A program made the translations under genes and the position numbers. From the NCBI GenBank assembly GCA_010645155.1, contig CM021322.1, positions 9,712,334-9,776,333 of the forward strand: 64,000 bases of DNA, in the 5' to 3' direction. Of the stretch, positions 47,309 through 58,400 are shown piece by piece. The DNA is from Tigriopus japonicus (Eukaryota > Arthropoda > Copepoda > Harpacticoida > Harpacticidae). The notes under the pieces were generated by a model. That model saw nothing but the letters and a program-made list of their open reading frames with translations, made no database searches and was not told the origin of the DNA. The number at the start of each line of letters is the position of its first letter. The stretch's first letter is position 1.

Positions 47309-47832
47309 TAGGGCCCGGAAAAATATTTGCAAAAAAGTGACAAAATATCCAACATATATTTTCTTCAAAAGGCCAAAATATTTGGAAAAAAGCCGGATAC
47401 TTAAGAAATATTTTTTTTTGACAAGGCTACCATTTAGTATTTTTGTCTTTGTGCGCCCAGTTTCTAAATTTGTTTCTGGTGAATTTGATATATTATGCCG
47501 TTTTTGGAGGCCTCCTTGAATGTAATTGATTCAAAAATACAATTTTCAGTTTTCCTCAATAAATGGCGCAATTTTTTTCGTGTATCACAGTAGTTTTGGT
47601 TGTGAATGTCAAATTTCAGAACAAATGCGATTTTGTAGCGGTTTTGTATTTTGGGTAAGCATTGGTCGTTCATTTATTTCCTCAATTTTGTCTGAAATAT
47701 TTTTTTGACTCAAATATTCGAGAAAATATTTATTTTTCCCTTGAAAAAGCCAAAATATTTGAAAAATCGAGGAAAAATGGAGAAATATTTTTAAAATATC
47801 TTATATTTTAAAAAAAATATTTCCGGGCCCTA
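47309..47832. mobile_element. hAT-type MITE
   Basis: 524 bp with inverted ends TAGGGCCCGGAAA and 8-base flanks CAGATAAT (47301-47308) and CTGATAAT (47833-47840), 7 of 8 identical. The interior is rich in AAATATTT words toward both ends. It is non-coding. Confidence 0.88.
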
Positions 47833-47840
47833 CTGATAAT

Positions 47841-48781
47841 GTTTCTAAACCCATAATCTGGCAAAACCAATAACTTTATTCCAAGATATTTGTAGTTTCA
47901 TTGCCGTTTGCACCCATGTGCATCTACCCTGAAAATATTGTCTAAGCAAAAAGGTGATAGAATACGAAATTTATGTAATATTTATTCCCACTCAAATTTT
48001 ATTTCAGAAACAACAACTTTCCTACCTTTAGCTTTGATTGTTTACCTTTGGGTCGCACCTCATATTTTCAGCACCCCAAAGTTGCTGAAAACGAGTCTTC
48101 AAATTGAGAGTCGAAAAAAGCGACCTCAAGCGGCATTTATAGCATAACCTGTAATGGAAAGTAGAGAAATTCTGAAAATACGCCCTTCACTTTGCTAAGT
48201 TTGAATGCCTCTCTTACATCCCCAGTGATTTGTAATTGGCAGCAGTTAACAGCAAGTTGTTACTTATTGTATCAAGAAACAGTCTTAGATTTTAGGACAT
48301 CAAGATTTTTGCCTCATTTTGAAGTTATAACACGTTTAAAACCTCAACTTCATTTTCAAAATTAGTCACCCTCTACATATGAGGAAGGAGAAAAAAGGGA
48401 AAAGGAGAGGGCAAGAGGGTCCGTCAGCCAAATCAGAGCGACCAATTTCAGACCCTAAAAAAGGAGTTGAGGAAGGTTTCAGACTTGTGGACTTTTAAAC
48501 ACCGTTGTGACAAACCAATCCAATTTTGGTGCATTACAAGAACACAGCATTTGAAGTTAGAATAAATGGCTCTAGAATGAAACGAAAAAGAAACACCAAA
48601 AACTGATAAAACTTCCATAAACAGCAAAACAAGTTACTACATAGACCGGGTCTCTTACTACTGTGTACACTCCACGTTTTGAATCGCGAGACTCAATTAA
48701 TGAATGCCTTTAAGTGCCTAACAACTGTCTACATATTGAGTCTGGGGTTCATTAAAAAATAAAGTGTAGGAAACATTCGCC
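47841..48781. other. Non-coding stretch, no gene recognised
   Basis: Only short motif-free open frames. Confidence 0.5.
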
Positions 48782-48787
48782 TTTATT
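48782..48787 (-). promoter_or_regulatory. Poly(A) signal AATAAA of the 51-residue membrane protein gene
   Basis: AATAAA on the minus strand 30 bases past the stop codon at 48817, which supports the small gene being transcribed in this direction. Confidence 0.7.
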
Positions 48788-48816
48788 AACGTTTTATCAC
48801 ATCTTTTGAGAACTTA

Positions 48817-48972
48817 TCAGAGCTCCTTCAGAAGTTGCTCCAAATCTATCTCATCATAATTGACAAATTTGTTCCATACCATGAAAAATTGGGCAGGGAT
48901 GAGAATGAGAATGACCACCAATAACGTGCCATAATAATAAGCACGGAAAATGTGAGAATCCGAGTCTTCCAT
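48817..48972 (-). CDS. 51-residue single-pass membrane protein
   Basis: A small frame starting at ATG 48972 (MEDSDSHIFRAYYYGTLL), in an AAG-ATG-G context close to the Kozak optimum. The frame is open further upstream but has no earlier ATG (only a GTG at 49068), so the short form is preferred. Residues about 11-34 form one strongly hydrophobic helix (YYYGTLLVVILILIPAQFFM), followed by an acidic tail (NYDEIDLEQLLKEL). The N-terminus is acidic with an Arg before the helix. A poly(A) signal 30 bases after the stop supports a real transcript with a very short 3' UTR. I do not recognise the family, so no function is offered. An upstream coding exon is possible. A hAT MITE lies about 180 bases upstream at 49149, within what should be promoter or 5' UTR. 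Confidence 0.6.
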   Translation of the reverse strand: MEDSDSHIFRAYYYGTLLVVILILIPAQFFMVWNKFVNYDEIDLEQLLKEL

Positions 48973-49148
48973 CTTCCGTTTTGTTTTTGAAAATTTGGAA
49001 TGAGTTATGATTGTCACTTTGTGCGTAATCCGAACTCTTCTTTCGTTGTCTTCGTGTGTTTCTGCCACGCCGGCAAAAATGACAAAATACAGCTCTTCTC
49101 AAATCTTACGATGGCCTGATGTTGTTGCTCTTTTCAGTAAATAATGAA

Positions 49149-49619
49149 TAGGGTTCGGAAAGAGTTGCTGATCTTTGGGCCTAAAGTTGCTGATTTTTAA
49201 GCCTTAAGTTGCAGTTTTTTAAACCTAGAGTTGCAATAATTTTTGAAAAAAGTCGGCGAAAGTTGCTAAAAAGTTGCTATATTCTGGCTAAAATATGTCA
49301 AATTTGTCCAATTTTTTCTCTCAATTTCGGTTCGACTCGGTATTCGGTAGTCTTAAATTAGTCTTTCTTGTACCATTAGCTACCCTAAGAACACACTTTC
49401 GTTTTGCGCAAACTATTCTAGAACTAAAAAACCAATAATATCTCGAAAAGGTCCTGAAAAAATCCGTGTAAAATATGTATGTGTAGCAAAACCCATCAAA
49501 ATTTCAGTAACTGTTTGCTGTTTGTTGCGAAAAAATCTAAAAGTTGTAAATTTTGAGTAAAATGGCCAAAGATTGCAATTTTGTTGCAAGTTGCATTTAG
49601 CAACATTATCCGAGCCCTA
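49149..49619. mobile_element. hAT-type MITE, degenerate
   Basis: 471 bp with inverted ends TAGGGTTCGGAAAGAGTTGC and, inverted from the right, TAGGGCTCGGATAATGTTGC. The flanks ATAATGAA and GGAATGAA share 6 of 8 bases. The interior repeats AAGTTGCT/GTTGCA words. It is non-coding. Confidence 0.75.
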
Positions 49620-49627
49620 GGAATGAA

Positions 49628-51267
49628 GTTTTATCTAGGTACTACGTACTATGTAAATGTCAGAACTAACAAACTGATTGAGGCAATGAATCAATTCAAA
49701 TTTGAGTTCCTTGGTCATCCCAACACACCTCTGACCCCCTTTCAAGGACCCACGCTGAAATTATGGGCTATTCAGTCAAAAAATTGAAAAATATTGTTGT
49801 TTGGTGTTCGGCATCACCCAGGACACTTTGGAATGTATAAAAGATATTGTTATAAAGAGAAAGGAAAAAAAAAACTAAGAGAAAAGACAGAAAAAAACGA
49901 AAAGGGCATCACACCAAATAAATATAGCTCTTGAGTAGGAAAATCACCCAAGAAATGTTTTAAATGAGAGCTGTGATCAATAGTAATCAATGACCATTTT
50001 GGACATAAATTTTCTCGGCGTCAGTAAATGCTCCAGAGGTCCGTCCAAGATAAGAGTTGTAGAGGTTTAGCGAATTCAAACATATCTTAACGGTGCTATC
50101 TTTTTTGGTTTTAGACTTTTAGTTCCCAACAAGGATCTTGGATAAATTCCCATTGTACCCACTTTCCTAAACTTTACTTATCACCCATAACAAAAATCAA
50201 GCATTGAAATAACTAAAATAAAATGATGGCAATCATTATGATAATTGTGGCCAATATGATAAAGTTATTCTTAAACTGAGTATAGTAATATCAAGCCTTG
50301 ACTGTCTTCCCAAATCGAGGGGCAATTGGAAATTAATGGTTGTGCTTTGCCGCATGGAAATGCAGTTAAATCATTTGTAAAACTGAAATATCAAAAAACC
50401 TTTACTGGATTTGTGATTTTAATTATTACTATTTTTTTACAACAAACTTTATTATCTTCAAACTTTTACAATTGAGGAGTTTGATGAGCACATTGCTTTG
50501 AAAGCAAGTTCAAATTGCCGGCCAAGTTTCCTTCATAACAAGGTCTGTTTGTTTCATGAAAATGCACCATATTTCATTTTTTCCTCCATTTTCCCATCAT
50601 TTTGGTTGATTTTCATTTTTTTTGGCTTTTTATCAAAGTTTGGTGTGTTTTTTTTCTAGTTGATTTGCATTTTTGGCCTTTGCGTCAAAATTTGGTGATT
50701 TTCCAATTTCATGAAGAACATTTGATATTTTCACACGTTTGACAAATCTCATTTTTTTAAATATTTTTTACGGACTTTTAACCGATACTCAGAATGGCAT
50801 TCCATGTAAATGTCAGGAGAAGATAAAACCCGAGCAGAGAAAGGTCATGCCTGATAAAAGCATTGGTCTGTGAGGGAGTTAGAATTAGCAACCCGATAAA
50901 GTCCTTGGGCTGGTGAGGGATAATAGAAAAAAATCGTCTAAATGAGACTTAAAACTTAACAATGAGTCGTCTAATGGATAGATTCAGATTTCAGATTGAC
51001 ACAGACAAAATGCATGCTAGCTTTTTCCTTTCTCCTTTGATTTTTTAGCTTGGCTGGTTCTGTTCTTCATATACTATTTTCAAATTAAATATTAACACTC
51101 ACGCCCCAGTTGCAATTATTTGATTGGATGAAAGATATATTGCGATTGAGGAAGAAAAGTGGTTTTATAGCACCATGTAAGAAATCTGCTTACTTTAAAG
51201 TTTTAAAATTTCTCTTTGCCATTTGTTCTTTAGAAAAGTGCCAAATTGGTCCGGTAGTACCAGATCA
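49628..51267. other. AT-rich non-coding stretch
   Basis: No gene or repeat boundary could be supported. Confidence 0.5.
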
Positions 51268-52505
51268 AGATGCCTGAACCTGATGATGTGACATCTCGGT
51301 TTCTGCTGAATTGTTCAAAGACTTTTTTGCCCCTGTTTTCTCGTACTTGATGCGTTGCATCTTGGATCAGGGGGAGTTTCCCTCCTCATTGAAAGTAGCT
51401 CATGTTTTTCCAATTTTTAAGGGCGGAAACAAGTCTCATCCTAGTAATTATAGGCCCATTTCACTGACCTCTCGTATGGCCAATTTTTTTTGAAAAGATC
51501 ATGATGTCCAAGCTTGTAGATTATTTGGAAGTCCACGATATGATTCCTGCTGGACAGCACGGGTTTCGAGCTCATTTTAGTACAGTAACCCAACTGGTTG
51601 ACCATATTGAGCAGATTGAGCAGATTATTGACGGGCTTGAAACTCATGAGTCAGTTGATGTAGTCTGTCTTGACTTTGCCTTTGATAAGGTAGATCATGG
51701 TCTTTTGCTTGATCAACTCAAAGAGTTTGGGGTCCAGGGTAAGGTCTTGACTTGGATTGATAATTTCATGAGCGAAAGAAAGCAAATGGATAAGGTTGAG
51801 GGATCATTTAGTGGCACACATGATGTCATGTCAGGTGTTCCACAAGGTTCAATTTTAGGTCCGCTCCTGTTTATTCTCTTATTGCTCCTCTCCAGAAGTT
51901 TAGAACAAAAGCCAGTATTTCTTCATATGCTGATGAGTGATGACACAAAATTAGTTTGTGGAAGGAATGGTCAGGACTCAAAATGTTTAGTTGAGGACTT
52001 GGAGAAAATCTACTCTTGGGTTGACGAGAGTAATATGGCATTGAACGGGATGAAATCACGCACAATGACGTTTAGGACGTCAAAATTAGATGTTCCACTC
52101 AAATACAATGGAGGTTCTGATATTGAGCAGGTCTCGTCCTTGAAGGATTTAGGAGTTGTCATCCAAGATGATGGAAAGTTTGATGAGCATATACAATTGA
52201 AAGTGGGGAAGGCTTTTTAAACGTGCGGCTGGATCTATCGCACTTTCAAGTCCAGAGAGAATATTACAATGCTAACTCTGTACAAGTCGATTGTTCAATT
52301 ACATCTTGAATATATGCTTTCCCCATTTGGGCTCCAATGAGCATTCATGGGCTCTGTCCCAACCCAGGCTTTGAGATCAGTTGTAGCGATTGTAGAGGTT
52401 TTACATGCGCTCTGAGAGCACCTCCAAATCTTAAGGAAACTAGGCTAGGTCGATCAATGAAGTCCTCCTCTTTTCTTTATCGGCCTCCTTCATTGTTCAA
52501 TAGCT
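51268..52505 (+). pseudogene. Second Jockey/CR1-type LINE copy, heavily decayed
   Basis: The same family as the minus-strand copy at 640-2640. It starts in the RT fingers (PDDVTSRFLLNCS equivalent, FAPVFSYLMRCILDQGEFP, NYRPISL), then runs QHGFRAHFSTVTQLVDHIEQ, LDFAFDKVDHGLLLDQL (motif A) and SGVPQGSILGP. At the YADD catalytic site a small duplication (GATGAGTGATGAC) shifts the frame. After 52220 (stop after KVGKAF) the match continues through CGWIYRTFKSREN and TLYKSIVQ. It then jumps to IHGLCPN-like sequence, so the thumb region is deleted. There is no endonuclease domain. Clearly dead. Confidence 0.88.
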
Positions 52506-55150
52506 GAGTTTATGTACCCTGTGACAACTTGAGTTGTTACAGAAATTTTACGTTTCCACACGCCGTTGGTTTCATTTGCAAACACGAAAGTACGTAAGTT
52601 GCCACAAGAAATCGTTCAAAGAAAGCTAAGCTTGTAAACCCCGTCGCAAAACTCTTTCATAACTTTTGCCACAGGATTTCTTGTCCTAACTTATGAAAAT
52701 GGTCATCTTAAACAACGGCATTGACCTTTTGTTTGATGCAAGATGCATTGAAACTCGAAAATGTAATAACAGTAATAAATTTGTAGCAATTCCTCTCATT
52801 TTTATTGAAACCGTCCACTCTTGCCATTGTTTAACCCTGGCTTTCATCTCTTACTCCAAGTGCACGCAAATTCCAAGCTTCTTCTTTGAAGACACAAATC
52901 TCCATTGCACTTGGTTGTTTTGCCAATGTTACATCCTTGGATAATACAAGTTCAGGAGGTTGTAATCGTTTGAATCAATCCACTAGGATAAAAGAGTACA
53001 GTCATAAAGCACGCCATCTAGTGCATTTTATATGGTAGCAGCTTGAAGTTTTACTATAGCTAAGTATTGCAGATTTCAACGTTCACACACCAGTTTTGGA
53101 CGAACAAAATTAGGTCAAACATTGATTGGGGATTGCTAATAAACTTTGCGTGTTTTAGGTTAAATTAATTTTCCAAATCCCTGCGAGTTTGGCGCGAAAA
53201 GCTTGGCACTTGAAAACAAATTTCAGAGATAATCCAGGCCAAGATCAGCTCAAAACACTTGTAGTTCCATTTGAAGTACCTTTATCAACATCTTAAGCGC
53301 TTTAGTTTGTTCAAATTGAAATATAACCGTGAGTTGTTATCTGCAAATTTATACATATCATGGAAAGCTCTTGCCACAAAAAATGCACAAAATGGTGTCT
53401 TCCATGACTACTCTTTTATGTACTATTTGAACAACGAGTAAGTCCCCTTCTTTTTCGGGCTCCCTCGTAGCTTTGTTTATTGTCCTTCACTTTTGATTCT
53501 AAGGACCAAATTTAGGATAAATCAATATATATAAATGTAAGCATTTTCTTGTGTATTTGACTTTTTGTATACCAAATATTTTGATTTTGTCGTCAAAAAA
53601 TTTCAGCATTATTGTCCTTCCACGATGCAATCAAAGGATGTACAGCATTTCAGCGAAAAAAGCACGAGACGTGCGTCGTGGTACCATGGTTAGCTCATCC
53701 CAGGTTCTATTCTCCTTCTCGACCTTTTAAAGGGAAGCTTTTAAACGCTAGACCACACCCACAAGCAGAAAACCATTCTCATACTGGACATATTGGACAT
53801 GATATGGTTTATCGCAAAAAGTTGGATGATGTGATGGTTGGTTTTGTTGGCCGAGTGAGGCCTTGTGCCAACTTGTGTGCCAGCTTGTGTCTTTTTTCAA
53901 AAAATATCGAAATTTTACAACGTATCAATTCATTAATTTTCAATAAACTTTGCCTGATCATACCTAAGGACAGTTTCGGGAGAATTCGGGAGAATTTTTT
54001 TAATATTGTTATGGGACTCAATAAAACGCAAAAACATGTGAAAAAGTAAGTTACGGTTTTGTGACAGTTTCTTAGTTTATTCAGATTCCTGTCTCTTCAC
54101 GGATGCACTTACGTACAATGCAAGCTGGTCATGAGGGTTGTCCACGCAATTCAGCCACAAAAACGGACAACAAACGAAGATTTGCGATTTATAAAGAGTT
54201 ATTTAAGACCTTCACTTTGGATGATGGAATGAATTAGTTGGAAATATTTTCATCCTGAGCCAAACATGATGACTTTGAAGCATCTTCATTTCATCTCAGC
54301 AGGAGAGGAAATGTTCAATTTCCTCTTTTCGTCCAGGATTTTGTTGTCTTTAGAAATGTGAGTAATTGTTCAAAACTGGAATGGCCTCCTCAAGTGGAAG
54401 ATTTACAATATCCTCTCCAGTTTGTCTCATTCCAAGTTTGACTTCATTGTCTAAAATCGCTTAAAAATGTTTAGAAAAAAGAAGTCCCGTCAGATGGATG
54501 GGATTGGACGTTTTCCAAGCCACATTGCCGCAATTTCTACAATGAACGAGACTACATATTCCTTGTTACCTTTCCGCCCGCGTCCAGAAATTGACTGGGG
54601 AATGCAAAAAGGAAATCTGAAACCCAAAGCCCACCGCAACAGATTGAGAACTATCTTCACTGGACAATTGCCATTGTTTCAAGATTACGCCGAGTCTTGA
54701 AACAGTTTCACTTTCTTTCAATTTATTCATCTCCTTCTGTTGGCCAGACAAAAAAAACCACGCGGTGTCCGGACATTTCAGGTCCCGGAAACATGAACAC
54801 AACAGTTTCCAAGACATCAATCCCTATTAAGATAGCCCATGCAAAGCAATCCAACTCCTCCCATAATCTCCATCAATCCGAATGCATCCACTCTTCTATT
54901 CAGAATGGACAACTATTTTTCACGGGCTTCTCCCGCATCACATCGCAATGCAATAATCCGACAATTGTACCCATTTCACGTGGTCTTAAGTTTGGAACCC
55001 CTCAGTGGATCCGTCAAATCAAGTGCGCTTCTGTCGCGGTCCTCGAGTTGTTTTCTGGCCATCCGTGCGTTCTCAAACGTTCAACCAACGGCAAGGCAAA
55101 CCTGATCTGAAACCAACGGGCTTGGTTCATTTCGGGAGGATCAACAGGAG
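52506..55150. other. Region upstream of rab23, no other gene recognised
   Basis: Short open frames only (for example 53612-54049 and 54467-54700), without motifs. It presumably includes the rab23 promoter at the right end. Confidence 0.45.
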
Positions 55151-55174
55151 TTGGTTGGTTGGTTGGTTGGTTGG
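55151..55174 (+). repeat. (TTGG)6 microsatellite
   Basis: Six perfect TTGG units about 280 bases upstream of the rab23 start codon. Confidence 0.95.
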
Positions 55175-55453
55175 CTAGTCAGTTCATGATAGGAGTTGTG
55201 GGTGACGAGATCTCGGTTGTGCTACTTGACGATTTCTTAAAGTGACTTAAAGGCCTAGATTTGTGAGTGAGTGAGTGTGCGTGTGGGTGTTTGGCACGAA
55301 CGCAACAGCTGTGTCAAGCTTCTTCTCTAGTTCAAGAGATGGTCAAATGAGTGTGACCAATTGAGTTTTCTAAACTTTTTCTCATGACTGGTCGAATTGA
55401 GTGTGAAGGTACAATTCATATGAGAATCAACACTTAAGTACGAGCCGGTCATA

Positions 55454-58400
55454 ATGTACATCTCAGATCTTTACGAGGATGACCTGGAGATCTCCATCAA
55501 GGTAAATACATCTATTAGGCTAATCATCACTTTGAGCAAAGTTTCTAGACTTTCATTCTTCGATCAGGATATTCTTTCCAAATCATTCTTCTTCTTCTTC
55601 TTTATGGGAAAGTCAACGATAGGGATGAATTTCGAAATTGGCCGTGTTAGAAATATCATGATTCATTTGAAAGAGCAAATTGTCGAATAGAGCACTCAGT
55701 TATGGTAAATTTATCAGATTGAAGGGGATGATAGGCAAATTGAGAGAATTGCCAATCCCAATTTGTCGTTGGCGTACAATTTTGGAAGACTGATTTGTTT
55801 TCAACAAATCTTGTTCGATGAGATTATTTTGTTACCATTTGACACTTTATTTCAAAATAATTTGTTTGCTTGTTTGCTTATTCGTTATTCGAAACAACAA
55901 GTCACTTTATGCAAGAGCAACAAGGAAAATCAACTGTAATTAAAGTTAATCACATACACGAAACAAAGCTGGCACAACGGTAAATTTCGTTCAAACACTT
56001 GGTTTTCATTGATTTTTAGCTCAGCATGTGATGGATCGTCAATTCTGTAATTGTTTCGCATTCTGTTGTATAAGTAGTTTTCTGCCTTTGTTGATAAAAT
56101 ATCTTCCAAGTTGTTGTTTTTCATTTCCAACTCTTTGTTCCCTCCTTGTTTATCTCTCAAAATTTGCCTCTTCGTTACCCATTCTATTTTGTTGACCTCA
56201 ACCTAACACACACCTCAATGATTTTTTGAGACAAAAAAAAAATCAAAGAGGAAAAGACCCCACACGTCAACACATTTCTGAAATATAGAAACCAATTCTT
56301 TAGGTACAAAAATGTATTTTCCTGTTCCTAGAAGCTTGTCAAGCCCCGCTGAATTTCATAATATCGCATGTTCTTTCCTTGCTTCTAAATATGGGCCTAA
56401 ATGTCATCCCCATTCCTTTTACAAGCTTCTCTCTTTAAATAACCTCTTTCGTACGGGTGGCCAAAAACTGGCTACTCGTTTTTTTGGCTCCAAGGCAAAA
56501 TACTTTAAATGTCGGGACCTTCGCGTAATAAATTTGCTCCTTGAAAAAGCTCTCTCCAATCCCTTCATGAACGTGAGCTTCCAGTCAAAAAACAAAGGCA
56601 AAATGAATTCACTTTGACAACTGAGAAACATCACTGACTCCAAATGACTCAAGTGGTCCTTTGAAAGCATTTCACTTACTTAGATAATTGCAACTTGGGC
56701 AATTTGGCTTGGGCTCCTTAAGACCGGCATTCTGGTCCAATCTGTTACAAGTTCATCATCTTTCTCTTTGTCTAATCAGCCCAGTTTGACAAATGGTTTC
56801 GCTTGAAAAGGGCCCTTCCTTCTCTTGTCCTTGCGTTTTGATGATTCGCATGTTTTCTTGTTAAAAAAGAGCCTCATTCTAACGAAGTGTGTGCGTGTGT
56901 TATCTTTGTGTGTTTTTCATCTTTGCAGGTGGTGATCGTTGGGAATGGAGCCGTCGGGAAATCGTCCATGATCCAGCGATATTGTCGGGGAATCTTCACC
57001 CAGAATTACAAGAAGACCATTGGGGTCGACTTTCTTGAGAAACACCTACGGTAAGAACTCATGTTCAGGTCGGCTTTTGTGTCTGTGTGCATTCAGGCTA
57101 ATCCTGAATCGGTGTTAAATCTGCGCAACAAGATGAAACGAGAGAAAGTTTTGACGTTTCCATGACATTTGGAGAACGATGGCCATCACATTAATGGCCT
57201 CACTTTTTCGAATCCGACACCGAGTCAAAAAGTCTCGGAAGGGATTATGAACACTATTAGAGCGGCTAAGAAGTCAGTTAGTGGGTCTATTGGGTTCACC
57301 GGTTTTCCAGAGATCTTTATCGAGAAAACACGAGAAGAGATTGTCGAGATTCCAATCATGATTGAGGCCAATTGAATTTGCTCTCTTTCCCTCTTTTTGA
57401 AGAGTCCATTCAAAGAACCCTGGAAAGTCAGAACACCACGAGAATTCTTTGGAAGAAGGCATGAAAAATTGCCAATAAAACCAGCATCCCTTTTCTTTCA
57501 TCCAACCAAAAGGACCCGATACTGAAAGGTGGTTTGGAAGTATGTACCGTACGTATGCATGCATTTGGAACTGTGAATTGACTTTCACCGTGAAACAAAA
57601 GCATTGTTGTTGGAAAGTGTAGAAAAAGACGTTCAAAGTGCTCTCGTTTGATGAGATGGATGGTTGAAATGTTGGACATTTTCACCCCCTTGACTAATGG
57701 CTAAAGGTCAGTGGAGGGATTTTCCCACAAAGTCAGTTAGTGTTTACATTGACTTGAGAAGTGAGAATTACTCAAAGATCCTAATGGAAGATGGAGGTTA
57801 ATGTGTACAGTTGATGAGTTCCCGTTTTACTTCAGTTTCTGTAACAGAACATGTCAGGAATGCAGTTTTACGGCCAGGTGAAAAAATACCCAAGGTTATG
57901 ATGGTAAACCTTTTACATGTGCTATATTTGGGAAGTGAATGGTTTTCGATAAAACGGGTATTTAAGAGATGAATGGAGGGAAGTAAGCTTGACCAATTCT
58001 CAAATACGTTGTTGATGTTTTGTCTGATTGTTTAAAGCTCTGTAACATCGAATTTCTTTTTTGGAGTGGAACATTGGTGGAAACCGTTCTTTGGTGCAAC
58101 TTTTTTTTATATTTTAGAAAATGGATTTGAAGCTATTCGCTCAGCTTGTTCTATCCTGAGACAATTATAATTACCACCAAGGTTTCGTCTCGTTCCTTTG
58201 AAACAATAACAATTGTAACACTGACCATGAACGGACAATGCAACCATGAGAATCCTTTAGACCACTTCAAACTCAAATAGCAATTCATAACCTTGTCTCT
58301 AACTCAAAAGACAATAGCCTTCATTCTGAATCTGCATCAATAATAGGACCCAATCTAACAATCGTTAGCTATAAAACCAAGCCCACCAATGCATTATTTT

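Noticed and set aside
53612..54049. 145-codon plus-strand frame
   Set aside because: No motif, ordinary intergenic composition, no signals around it.
54467..55110. Overlapping frames of 77 and 137 codons upstream of rab23
   Set aside because: Different frames, no recognisable domain, no splice or poly(A) support.
56312..56617. 101-codon frame in rab23 intron 1
   Set aside because: No homology recognised and no splice sites placing it in the rab23 message.
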